A stretch of 7,322 nucleotides of DNA from DASSHA01 sp035693145 (GTDB lineage Bacteria > Chloroflexota > Limnocylindria > Limnocylindrales > CSP1-4). A model generated the notes under the pieces. The model was not told the origin of the DNA. It saw nothing but the letters and a program-made list of their open reading frames with translations, and made no database searches. Each line of letters begins with the position of its first letter. Positions within the stretch are counted from its first letter, which is position 1. Below are positions 1 through 7,005 of the stretch, piece by piece. The stretch covers positions 1 through 7,322 of the forward strand of contig DASSHA010000049.1 of the NCBI GenBank assembly GCA_035693145.1, written 5' to 3'. The position numbers and the translations under genes were made by a program.

Positions 1-1004
1 GTCGCCGGATGCTCGAGACTCGACCCGGCGGCGCGAGCGGCACGGGAACGATCCCACCGCTCCCCGCTCCGTCGCAGACGGCGGCGCCGCTTCCGGCGGG
101 CGCCGCATTGAGCGTCCCCGGCATCACACCGCTCGTCGTCCCGAACGCCGACTTCTACCGCATCGACACGGCGCTCATCGTTCCGCGCGTCGACGTCACG
201 ACGTGGCAGCTCCACGTGCGGGGGATGGTGGACCGCGAGGTCGCGATGACCTACGAGGACCTGCGCGCGATGCCGCAGCTCCAGCAGTACGTGACGATCG
301 CGTGCGTCTCGAACAAGGTCGGCGACCATCTCGTCGGCAACGCGCTCTGGAGCGGCGTCAGGCTCCGCGACGTCCTCGCCAGGGCTGGAGTCCAGCACGG
401 TGCGACCCAGCTCGTCGGCCGCTCGGTCGACGAATTCACGGTGGGCTTTCCCACCGAATGGGCGATGGATCCGTCGCGCGAGCCGATGATCGCCATCGGG
501 ATGAACGGACAGCCGCTGCCGCTCGAGCACGGCTTCCCGGCTCGGCTGATCGTCCCCGGTCTGTTCGGCTATGTGAGCGCGACGAAGTGGCTGGCCGAAA
601 TCGAGCTGACGACGCTCGAGGCGTTCGACGCCTACTGGGTGCCGCTGGGGTGGGCGAAGGAGGGCCCGATCCTGACGCAGTCACGCATCGACGTGCCCCG
701 ATCCGGCGCCTCGCTCCCCGCCGGACCGGTCGCCATCGCCGGCGTGGCGTGGGCGCCCGATCGAGGCATCTCGAACGTCGAGCTCAGCATCGACGGCGGG
801 CCGTGGCAGGCCTGCACCCTCTCGGCCGCGATCTCGAAGGCGACGTGGGTCCAGTGGCAGCTCGCGTGGACACCCGCGGCCGGGCATCACACGATCGAGG
901 TTCGCGCCACCGACGGGACCGGCGCCGTGCAGACCTCCGACGTCACGCCGCCCGCGCCCGACGGCGCGCGGGGCCATCACACGATCGAGGTCGACGTCGG
1001 GTAG
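1..1004 (+). CDS. Molybdopterin-dependent oxidoreductase, sulfite oxidase fold (5' partial)
   Basis: The reading frame is open to the left edge, so the start is missing; residues below are counted from the ATG at 9. A Pro/Ala-rich linker (about 14-38) leads into the Mo-cofactor domain (about 40-205). Cys99 in 'TIACVSN' sits where this family has its molybdenum-ligating cysteine. The block NG.PLP..HGFP.RLIVPG..GY...KWL..IEL (167-200) is the typical cofactor-binding and core segment. The Mo-co dimerisation, immunoglobulin-like domain follows (about 225-331). Related bacterial proteins carry several N-terminal transmembrane helices before this linker. I infer the same here, with the catalytic domain probably outside the membrane, but that part is not visible. 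The substrate is unknown: the family reduces or oxidises oxyanions and sulfoxides, and the fold alone does not decide. It ends 14 bases before the convergent trpB stop. Near its C-terminus it repeats HHTIEV (293-298 and 323-328). Confidence 0.93.
   Translation, partial: RRMLETRPGGASGTGTIPPLPAPSQTAAPLPAGAALSVPGITPLVVPNADFYRIDTALIVPRVDVTTWQLHVRGMVDREVAMTYEDLRAMPQLQQYVTIACVSNKVGDHLVGNALWSGVRLRDVLARAGVQHGATQLVGRSVDEFTVGFPTEWAMDPSREPMIAIGMNGQPLPLEHGFPARLIVPGLFGYVSATKWLAEIELTTLEAFDAYWVPLGWAKEGPILTQSRIDVPRSGASLPAGPVAIAGVAWAPDRGISNVELSIDGGPWQACTLSAAISKATWVQWQLAWTPAAGHHTIEVRATDGTGAVQTSDVTPPAPDGARGHHTIEVDVG
885..991 (+). repeat. Short direct repeat of 17 bases (885-901 and 975-991)
   Basis: The 17-base string catcacacgatcgaggt occurs at 885-901 and again, identically and in frame, at 975-991. 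It encodes HHTIEV twice in the C-terminal beta-sandwich of the oxidoreductase. The two copies fall on beta-strands that are often similar in this domain (family members often have a W/H-H-x-[IVL] pattern at the end). The identity at DNA level suggests gene conversion or convergent codon choice rather than a mobile element. Confidence 0.6.
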
Positions 1005-1018
1005 GCGGTCCACCGCAG

Positions 1019-2392
1019 CTAGGCGGGGACGGCATCCCCGGGGCGAGGCAGCGCGGCGAGCGCCTCCTCGATGGCGGATTCGGCGAGCTCGTAGTCCTCG
1101 AGCGAGCCCTGCATGTAGCGCTCGTAGGCGGTCAGGTCGAAGTGGCCGTGTCCGGACAGCCCGAACAGGATCACCCGCGGCTTGCCCTCGGCCTTCGCCT
1201 CGAGCGCCTCGTCGATCGCGGCACGGATGGCGTGCGACGACTCGGGTGCCGGCACGATGCCCTCCGTCCGGGCGAACTTCACGCCGGCCTCGAACGTCGC
1301 GCGCTGATGGACGGCCCGCGCTTCGATGACGTCCTGGTCCTTGAGCAGCGACACGAGCGGCGCCATCCCGTGATAGCGCAGGCCGCCGGCGTGGATCGGC
1401 TCCGGAATGAACGCCGAACCGAGCGTGTGCATCTTCACGAGCGGTGTCAGGTGCCCGGTGTCGCCGAAGTCATACGCGTACGTGCCCCGCGTGAGTGACG
1501 GCGCCGCGGCCGGCTCGACCGCCATCACCCGATATGACGCCTCTCCGCGCAGCTTGCGGCCGACGAACGGGAAGGTCAGACCGGCGAAGTTCGAGCCGCC
1601 GCCGGCACAGCCGATGATGACGTCCGGCTCCTCGCCCGCCATCTCCATCTGCGCGATCGCCTCCTGGCCGATCACGGTCTGGTGGAGCAGCACATGGTTG
1701 AGCACAGAGCCCAATGAGTACTTCGTGTCGTCGCGGGTCGCGGCGTCCTCGACCGCCTCGCTGATCGCGATCCCGAGCGAACCCGGGCTGTCGGGATGCT
1801 CGGCGAGGACGCGCAGCCCATAGGCGGTCGTCGTGCTTGGGCTCGGGACCACCTCCGCGCCGTACGTCTCCATGAGGATCCGTCGGTACGGCTTCTGGTC
1901 GTACGACGCGCGGACCATGTAGACCTTCGCCTCCAGCCCGAACAGCGCGCACGCGAACGCGATCGCGCTCCCCCACTGCCCGGCGCCGGTCTCCGTCGCG
2001 ATCCGCTTCGTGCCCTCCTGCTGGTTGTAGAAGGCCTGCGCGATCGCCGTGTTCGGCTTGTGGCTCCCGGCCGGGCTTCCGCCCTCGTACTTGTAGTAGA
2101 TGTGGGCCGGCGTATCGAGCGCTCGCTCGAGCCGATGCGCCCGCATCAGCGGACTCGGTCGATAGAGGCCGTACGCGTCGCGGACCGGTTCCGGGATCTC
2201 GATCTCGCGCTCTGCGCTGACCTCCTGGCCGATGAGCGCCATCGGGAACAGCGGCGCGAGATCGTCCGGGCCGATCGGCTGGCCGGTCCCGGGGTGGAGG
2301 ACCGCGGCCGGTGGGGAGGGCAGGTCCGGGACGATGTTGTACCAGGCAGTCGGGATCCGGTCCTCGGCCAGCAGGAAGCGCGTGCGCGGCAT
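1019..2392 (-). CDS. trpB: TrpB2-type tryptophan synthase beta chain, PLP-dependent
   Basis: This cytoplasmic PLP enzyme is predicted to condense indole with L-serine to form tryptophan, or to act as a related serine-using lyase. The 457-residue product (counted from ATG 2392) fits TrpB2, which is longer than classic TrpB1 (about 400). It has the TrpB2 N-terminus (IPTAWYNI.PDLP, then LHPGTG). Lys112 in 'GSHKPNTA' is the PLP Schiff-base lysine. ETGAGQWG (134-141) has Trp where TrpB1 normally has His, a TrpB2 sign. The glycine loop GCAGGGSN (261-268) holds the PLP phosphate; PESSHA (383-388) and SGHGHFD (413-419) close the active site. A longer open frame begins at 2437, but ATG 2392 is preferred: it has GGAGAGGG four bases upstream and matches the family start. 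No trpA is adjacent, which agrees with TrpB2 usually working alone. It is divergent from the cyclase gene. Confidence 0.95.
   Translation of the reverse strand: MPRTRFLLAEDRIPTAWYNIVPDLPSPPAAVLHPGTGQPIGPDDLAPLFPMALIGQEVSAEREIEIPEPVRDAYGLYRPSPLMRAHRLERALDTPAHIYYKYEGGSPAGSHKPNTAIAQAFYNQQEGTKRIATETGAGQWGSAIAFACALFGLEAKVYMVRASYDQKPYRRILMETYGAEVVPSPSTTTAYGLRVLAEHPDSPGSLGIAISEAVEDAATRDDTKYSLGSVLNHVLLHQTVIGQEAIAQMEMAGEEPDVIIGCAGGGSNFAGLTFPFVGRKLRGEASYRVMAVEPAAAPSLTRGTYAYDFGDTGHLTPLVKMHTLGSAFIPEPIHAGGLRYHGMAPLVSLLKDQDVIEARAVHQRATFEAGVKFARTEGIVPAPESSHAIRAAIDEALEAKAEGKPRVILFGLSGHGHFDLTAYERYMQGSLEDYELAESAIEEALAALPRPGDAVPA
1024..1040. terminator. Weak hairpin at the convergent gene ends
   Basis: CGGGGA (1024-1029) pairs with TCCCCG (1035-1040) around a five-base loop. 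The stem lies 20 bases past the oxidoreductase stop and inside the last codons of trpB. There is no T-run after it on either strand, so it is not a classic intrinsic terminator. It could slow or block converging transcripts. The even shorter GCGGTCCACCGC (1005-1016) lies in the 14-base gap between the stops. Confidence 0.2.
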
Positions 2393-2396
2393 GTGT

Positions 2397-2404
2397 CCCT
2401 CTCC
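2397..2404 (-). promoter_or_regulatory. Ribosome binding site of trpB
   Basis: On the minus strand GGAGAGGG lies four bases before ATG 2392 (eight if the GGAG core is used). It decides for this start over the in-frame ATG at 2437, which would add 15 residues (starting MRDYHGATES) not typical of the family. Confidence 0.8.
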
Positions 2405-2422
2405 AGTGCTCTCGGTGGCGCC

Positions 2423-2428
2423 ATGGTA
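2423..2428 (-). promoter_or_regulatory. Possible -10 element for trpB
   Basis: On the minus strand TACCAT fits the TAnnnT pattern. It would put the transcript start near 2416 and give a leader of about 24 bases that includes the ribosome binding site. There is no good -35 at the usual distance, so this is a weak call. Confidence 0.25.
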
Positions 2429-2437
2429 GTCGCGCAT

Positions 2438-2466
2438 GGACCGATCCGGTCCGCGGGTCGCGACCC
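2438..2466. promoter_or_regulatory. Two adjacent perfect inverted repeats, candidate operators
   Basis: GGACCG-ATC-CGGTCC (2438-2452) is a perfect inverted repeat with six-base arms and a three-base spacer. Three bases later comes the 12-base perfect palindrome GGGTCGCGACCC (2455-2466). Both lie mid-way in the 123-base region between the divergent trpB and cyclase genes, upstream of both candidate -10 elements. That position suits binding sites for a dimeric regulator acting on one or both genes. No known operator is recognised. In GC-rich DNA one such palindrome is unremarkable; two side by side in a promoter region are less so. Confidence 0.4.
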
Positions 2467-2502
2467 CCGGGATCGGGCCTACCGCTCAGCGGGCACCGGC
2501 CG

Positions 2503-2508
2503 TAGATT
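2503..2508 (+). promoter_or_regulatory. Candidate -10 element for a leaderless cyclase transcript
   Basis: TAGATT matches the TAnnnT -10 consensus and ends seven bases before ATG 2516, so transcription would begin at or next to the start codon. The stretch before this ATG contains no Shine-Dalgarno sequence. Both facts together suggest a leaderless mRNA, common in Actinomycetota and some other high-GC groups. No -35 match is visible. Confidence 0.45.
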
Positions 2509-2515
2509 CGGCCCG

Positions 2516-5500
2516 ATGGAGGTCGCGGTCTGTCCCAACTGTGGAGAAGAGAACCCGTCGCGATTCCGGCTGTGCGGGTTCTGCGGCGCGGCGCTCGCGC
2601 CGGCCCTGCCCGCGCAGGAGGTCCGCAAGACCGTCACGATCGTCTTCAGCGACCTCAAGGGCTCGACGAGCCTCGGCGAGACGCTCGACCCGGAGTCGCT
2701 CCGGGAGGTGATGGGGCGCTACTTCGATGCGATGCAGGCCGAGTTGCGACGCCACGGCGGCACGATCGAGAAGTTCATCGGCGACGCCGTCATGGCCGTC
2801 TTCGGTCTTCCGAAGCTCCACGAGGACGACGCCCTACGGGCCGTCCGGGCCGCCCGCGGGATGCAGGAAGCGCTCGAGCGCCTCAACGAAGACCTCCGCC
2901 GGCGCTACGGCGTGGAGCTGACGAACCGCACCGGCGTGAATACCGGCGAGGTGGTCGCCGGCGACGCGACGACCGGCCAGCGCCTCGTCACCGGCGACGC
3001 GGTCAACGTCGCTGCTCGGCTGGAGCAGGCAGCCGGGCCGAACGAGGTCCTGGTGGGCGAGCTCACCCACGCGCTCGTACGGGAGCAGGTCGAGGTCGAG
3101 CCGCTCGAGCCGCTGGAGCTGAAGGGCAAGGCCGAACGCGTCCCTGCCTATCGCCTCGTATCGGTGATCCAGCGCGCCCCCGGAACGATCGTCCGGTCGA
3201 ACCCCCTGCTCGGACGCGAATCGGAGATGGCGGTGCTCGCCCGAGCCTTCGCCGACGCGCTCGCGGCACGCGCCTGCCGGCTCGTGACCGTCGTCGGGGA
3301 CCCGGGCGTCGGCAAGTCACGGCTGATCGAGGAGATCGTCGGCCTGCATGCCGACGATGCCACGATCCTCCGCGGAAGGTGCCTCCCGTACGGCGACGGG
3401 ATCACCTTCTGGCCGATCGGAGAAGCCGTCCGCGACGCAGCCGGCGTGGAGGCGGACGACGGGGCCGAGACGGCCCGCGAGAAGCTGACGATGCTCGCCG
3501 CCGGCATCGGATCCGACGGTCCGGCGGTCGCCGAGCGGATCAGCTCGGCGATCGGGCTCGGAGGCCCGCTGTTCGCCGTCGAGGAGGTCTTCTGGGCGAC
3601 CCGGAAGCTGCTCGAATCGCTCGCCCGCGACCGGCCCGTCCTGTTCGTCGTCGACGACGTCCACGATGCCGAGCCGACCTTCCTCCGGCTCCTCGACCAT
3701 CTCGTCGAGTCCACGACCGACGCCCCCGTCGTCATCATCTGTTCCGCCCGACACGAGCTGCTCAGCGAGCACGAGGACTGGGCGCGCGCCGACGGCCGGA
3801 TCGTCCTCGCCCTCGACCCGCTGGGCGACGCCGGGTCAGACGCGCTCATCGAGCGGCTGCTCGGCTCCGTCGTCTCGCCGGCAATCGCCGAACGCGTCCG
3901 CGCGGCGGCCGAGGGAAACCCGCTGTTCATCGAGCAGCTCGCCGAGATGCTGCTGGAGCGCGGCGTCGTGGGCCGCGCAGGGATCGAGGACAGGGCCTTG
4001 GGCGCCGACGCCGAGGACATCGTCATCCCACCTTCGATCCACGCGCTCCTCGCGGCACGTCTCGACCTGCTGTCGCGCGAGGAGCGAGCGGTGGTCGAGC
4101 CGGCGTCGGTGGCCGGCCTGTTCTTCGAGCAGGATGCCGTCGAGGCGCTCGTGGCCGACGTCGTCCGTCCGGCCCTGGCGGCCCATCTCACCTCGCTCGA
4201 CAGGAAGCAGTTCGTTCACCCGCGGCCGAGCGGTGCCGAACCGACCTACCGGTTCCATCACCAGCTCATTCGCGACACGACCTACCAGAGCCTGCTCAAG
4301 CGGACGCGGGCGACGCTCCACGAACGGTTCGTGGCCTGGGGACAGCGCGTCAATCGGGAGCGCGCCCGGACCACCGAGTTCGAGGAGATCAACGGCTACC
4401 ACCTCGAGCAGGCGTACCGCTACCGGGCCGAGCTCGGACCGATCGACGGCGAGGCACGCGAGATCGGCGATCGGGCTGCCTCGCTGCTCCGGTCAGCCGG
4501 CCAGCGGGCGTTCGGCCGGAATGACATGCACGCGGCGGCGAACCTCCTGGGTCGTGCCCGTGACCTGCTCGACGCGGCCGACCAGTCCCGCGCGGAGATC
4601 GCCCCCGAGCTCGCCGAAGCGCTCATGGAGGAGGGCGAGTTCGGGTCCGCGGCCGCGGTGCTGAGCGAGGCCGCGCACGCCGCAGCCGCCCAGGGTGACG
4701 AGCGCCAGCTCGCGCGGCTCGCCTGCGTCGAGGTCGGTCTCGTGCTCTACGCGGGCGAGCCCATCCACGGCCGGGGCGCTGACAGCACGCTCGCGACGGA
4801 CGGTCAACGGGTCGAGACGATCGAACGCGCGATCGGCGTCTTTGAACGGGCTGCGGACTTCGCCGGGCTGGCGCGCGCCTACCGCGTGCTGATGATCGTC
4901 CACGGGACGTCCGGCCGGTACGTCGCCGCGACCGAGGCCGCCGACCGCTGCGTCCACGCGGCGACGCTCGCGGGCGACACTCGGCTCGCCGCGCGCGGCG
5001 CGTCCGGGTTCGCGACGGGCGCGCTCCACGGCCCGTCACCCGTCGACGAGGTCATCGGCCGGTGCGAGGAGCTGCTCGACGAGTCGTCGGACCGCAAGAC
5101 CGAGGCCGTCGTCTCCGGGGCGCTCGGGGTGCTCCACGCGATGCGTGGCGACTTCGACCGCGGACGCGAGCTCGCCGATCACTCGCGCTCGGTGCTGCTC
5201 GACCTCGGCCGGAGCGTGACCGCGGCGTCAACCTCGACGGAGGGCGCCGTGGTGGCGCTGCTCGCGGACGACCTCGATGCGGCCGAGCAGTGGCTTCGGC
5301 GTGACGACGAGGCGCTCGAGGCGATGGGCGAACGGTATTTCCGGTCGACCATCGTGGGCCTGCTCGGCCTCGTCCTCGTGCGGCGCGGTGATGCTGCCGC
5401 TGCCCTCGAACAGTCGCTCTTGTGCGAGGTGCTGGCCGATGACGACGACGTCTGGTCACAGGCGCTCTGGCGCGCGGTCCGCGGGCGCGCCGTCGGGCTC

Positions 5501-5749
5501 GACGGCGACGCCGACGAGGCCGTGGCACTCGCCGCTGCAGCCGTCGGGATCGCCGATGCCTCGGCGGACCTGGATCTCCGCGCGGGGATGCGTGCCGAGC
5601 TCGGCGATGTGCTCGCCCTGGCGAGTCGCCAGGACGAGGCCGCGCCAATCATCCTCGAGGCCGCCGAGCTCTATGCCCGGAAGGGCAACGTCGTCATGGC
5701 AGAGCGGCTCTCGGGCCGCCTGGCGGGTTTGACGGCGGTCGCCGGGTAG
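2516..5749 (+). CDS. Class III adenylate/guanylate cyclase fused to STAND ATPase and TPR-like repeats
   Basis: The predicted product is a 1077-residue cytoplasmic signalling protein. A zinc ribbon opens it (Cys6, Cys9, Cys20, Cys23). The class III cyclase domain (about 38-215) has all six catalytic positions: metal-binding Asp46 (FSDLKGST) and Asp90 (KFIGDAVMAVFG), purine-selecting Lys86 and Asp161, and transition-state Asn164 and Arg168 (GDAVNVAARLE). The Lys/Asp pair favours ATP, so cAMP is the likely product. An AAA/STAND ATPase follows (about 230-510), with Walker A GDPGVGKS (261-268) and Walker B LFVVDD (376-381). A helical section (about 510-635, with FHHQLIRDTTYQSLL) and a long Ala-rich alpha-helical, TPR-like region (about 640-1070) complete it. 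Family logic suggests the ATPase and repeats sense a partner and control the cyclase; the signal is unknown. The frame stays open upstream to 1796, but that part is antisense to trpB. ATG 2516 is chosen because the zinc ribbon begins at once, although no Shine-Dalgarno is visible. No transmembrane segment is seen. Confidence 0.93.
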   Translation: MEVAVCPNCGEENPSRFRLCGFCGAALAPALPAQEVRKTVTIVFSDLKGSTSLGETLDPESLREVMGRYFDAMQAELRRHGGTIEKFIGDAVMAVFGLPKLHEDDALRAVRAARGMQEALERLNEDLRRRYGVELTNRTGVNTGEVVAGDATTGQRLVTGDAVNVAARLEQAAGPNEVLVGELTHALVREQVEVEPLEPLELKGKAERVPAYRLVSVIQRAPGTIVRSNPLLGRESEMAVLARAFADALAARACRLVTVVGDPGVGKSRLIEEIVGLHADDATILRGRCLPYGDGITFWPIGEAVRDAAGVEADDGAETAREKLTMLAAGIGSDGPAVAERISSAIGLGGPLFAVEEVFWATRKLLESLARDRPVLFVVDDVHDAEPTFLRLLDHLVESTTDAPVVIICSARHELLSEHEDWARADGRIVLALDPLGDAGSDALIERLLGSVVSPAIAERVRAAAEGNPLFIEQLAEMLLERGVVGRAGIEDRALGADAEDIVIPPSIHALLAARLDLLSREERAVVEPASVAGLFFEQDAVEALVADVVRPALAAHLTSLDRKQFVHPRPSGAEPTYRFHHQLIRDTTYQSLLKRTRATLHERFVAWGQRVNRERARTTEFEEINGYHLEQAYRYRAELGPIDGEAREIGDRAASLLRSAGQRAFGRNDMHAAANLLGRARDLLDAADQSRAEIAPELAEALMEEGEFGSAAAVLSEAAHAAAAQGDERQLARLACVEVGLVLYAGEPIHGRGADSTLATDGQRVETIERAIGVFERAADFAGLARAYRVLMIVHGTSGRYVAATEAADRCVHAATLAGDTRLAARGASGFATGALHGPSPVDEVIGRCEELLDESSDRKTEAVVSGALGVLHAMRGDFDRGRELADHSRSVLLDLGRSVTAASTSTEGAVVALLADDLDAAEQWLRRDDEALEAMGERYFRSTIVGLLGLVLVRRGDAAAALEQSLLCEVLADDDDVWSQALWRAVRGRAVGLDGDADEAVALAAAAVGIADASADLDLRAGMRAELGDVLALASRQDEAAPIILEAAELYARKGNVVMAERLSGRLAGLTAVAG

Positions 5750-5750
5750 G

Positions 5751-6767
5751 CTAGCCCCAGCCCTTCATCCCGCCGTTCGAGGCCGTCCGGACGACGATCT
5801 CGAAGTACGTCCCGGTGAGCGTGTAGTCGGCAATGCAGTCGATCGGCCTGGCCGTCGTGCAGGCGTTCTTCTTCACGCTGATGACGACCTTCTGGCCGCC
5901 GTCGAGGACGTGAACGACCCCCGCCTGCTTCGGGTTGAAGCCGCGAGGCAGGACGGATGCATCCCAGCGGAGCACCCAGGTGAGGTAGGGCGACACAACC
6001 GATCCGCCCGCGACGTTTGCCGTGACCAGCGCGCCGAAGCACGAGAGGCCGGCCGCGCAAGTGGTCGAATCGACCGCCTCGACGATGCTGACGGGCGTTC
6101 CGGCGTGGGCGCCCGGGACGGTGACGAGCGTTCCCTGATCGGTGGGGCCCAGCGTGTCGAACCCGGTTCCGACCGTCCCACCGACGTCCGGAAGCAGGAA
6201 CGTCCCGAAGTGGTCACCGTCGTTCGGAGCGACATCGAGGTGCCCGCGACTGAAGAACGTATCGGTGTTGGCGCCGGCGTCGCTCGTGTTCTCGTCGAGC
6301 TTGACAGACGCCCAGAAGTCGAACGCCCCGGCGTTGGGCGTCGTCAGGACGATCGTGTCGCTGACGGACGATCGGGAGGGCAGGCTCGCGAAGGTGCACA
6401 TCGCACCCGAACCGTCCGCTTCGACGGAGCACGTCCCATCGCCGTACATCGCGACGACGCGCGACCCGATCGGCAGGCTCGGGCCTGCGGGCTGACCGGC
6501 CGAGCTCGCGGCGTCGGACCCGATCGCGACGACGACGTGGGTGACGTTCTGCTTGCCCGTGTTCCGGACGAGCATCTGGAACGCCGTCTGGTTCGTCGCC
6601 GACGCGCTCGTCGGCTCGAGAATCCCGGATCCGTCCGGGTCGCCGATGTAGATCTGTCGGGTGTTGCCGGCGGATGCACCACCGGCGATGGTCACGGTTG
6701 CGAGCAGCGCGGCGGCAACTGCCGACGCGAGGACGCGCGCTCGCGCACGCGCGCTCCGACGCTTCAC
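5751..6767 (-). CDS. Unknown secreted protein with three cysteine pairs
   Basis: I do not recognise a specific function. The 338-residue product starts with a classic Sec signal peptide: a basic n-region (KRRSARARAR), a hydrophobic core (about 12-29) and an ASA cleavage site after residue 33, leaving about 305 mature residues. GTG 6767 is chosen because GGAGGGG stands four bases upstream and the basic n-region starts right there; the frame is open to 6980, but that extension is Arg-rich and buries the signal. The first half (about 58-175) resembles the immunoglobulin-like DUF11/CARDB style of surface proteins ('MLVRNTGKQNVTHVVV'). The second half has another beta-rich segment ending in SNGGMKGWG. 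Six cysteines fall in three local pairs (113/124, 237/243, 303/311), probably disulfides outside the cell. There is no sortase motif or C-terminal membrane anchor, so it is likely released or bound non-covalently. It converges with the cyclase gene with one base between the stops. Confidence 0.85.
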   Translation of the reverse strand: MKRRSARARARVLASAVAAALLATVTIAGGASAGNTRQIYIGDPDGSGILEPTSASATNQTAFQMLVRNTGKQNVTHVVVAIGSDAASSAGQPAGPSLPIGSRVVAMYGDGTCSVEADGSGAMCTFASLPSRSSVSDTIVLTTPNAGAFDFWASVKLDENTSDAGANTDTFFSRGHLDVAPNDGDHFGTFLLPDVGGTVGTGFDTLGPTDQGTLVTVPGAHAGTPVSIVEAVDSTTCAAGLSCFGALVTANVAGGSVVSPYLTWVLRWDASVLPRGFNPKQAGVVHVLDGGQKVVISVKKNACTTARPIDCIADYTLTGTYFEIVVRTASNGGMKGWG

Positions 6768-6771
6768 GGCA

Positions 6772-6778
6772 CCCCTCC
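6772..6778 (-). promoter_or_regulatory. Ribosome binding site of the secreted protein gene
   Basis: On the minus strand GGAGGGG lies four bases before GTG 6767 (six from the GGAGG core). It decides for this GTG start, which places the basic signal-peptide residues at the N-terminus. Confidence 0.8.
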
Positions 6779-6858
6779 AAGAGTGCGAGCCGAACCCCTC
6801 GAGCCCGACAAGGATGACGGCGCGGACGACGGGAACGGTTCGTCGCGCCTTTGTCGGG

Positions 6859-6887
6859 ACAGTCTGCCCGAAACGGTGCCGTGTCAA
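6859..6887 (-). promoter_or_regulatory. Sigma-70-like promoter for the secreted protein gene
   Basis: On the minus strand a perfect TTGACA (6887-6882) is followed after 17 bases by GACTGT (6864-6859), a weak -10 that keeps A2 and T6. The transcript start would be near 6852, giving a leader of about 85 bases. The 13-base inverted repeat CAACC-GTT-GGTTG (6885-6897) overlaps the -35, and TCGGG/CCCGA (6854-6858 and 6867-6871) flanks the -10. These could be regulator sites but may be chance. The rest of the 289-base gap (6768-7056) holds only the tRNA promoter region; I see no small gene there. Confidence 0.4.
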
Positions 6888-7005
6888 CCGTTGGTTGCGG
6901 CTACCGCGCGGCCGCGTTGCCGGAACGCACCGTCGGGCGCTGCAACGTGCCGCGCCGCGGTCGCGGCTGCGCCGATGCACCAGCCGGCAACGCCGGTTGA
7001 CCTGC

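Noticed and set aside
203..1498. 431-codon plus-strand frame across the oxidoreductase and trpB ends
   Set aside because: Arg/Gly/Pro-rich shadow of the real genes in GC-rich DNA; no domain and no ribosome binding logic.
1796..2515. 240-codon upstream extension of the cyclase frame
   Set aside because: It is Arg-rich, lies antisense to trpB, and the zinc ribbon that normally opens such proteins begins right after ATG 2516.
3148..4191. 347-codon minus-strand frame inside the cyclase gene
   Set aside because: Ser/Arg-rich antisense shadow with no recognisable domain.
2572..4524. 650-codon plus-strand frame inside the cyclase gene
   Set aside because: Low-complexity Arg-rich shadow frame; the cyclase frame has clear catalytic motifs throughout.
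6907..6916. Ten-base palindrome CGCGGCCGCG
   Set aside because: Expected often by chance in DNA this rich in G and C, with no link to a promoter element.
6768..6980. 71-residue N-terminal extension of the secreted protein
   Set aside because: It would bury the signal peptide, and GTG 6767 has a strong ribosome binding site at the right distance.
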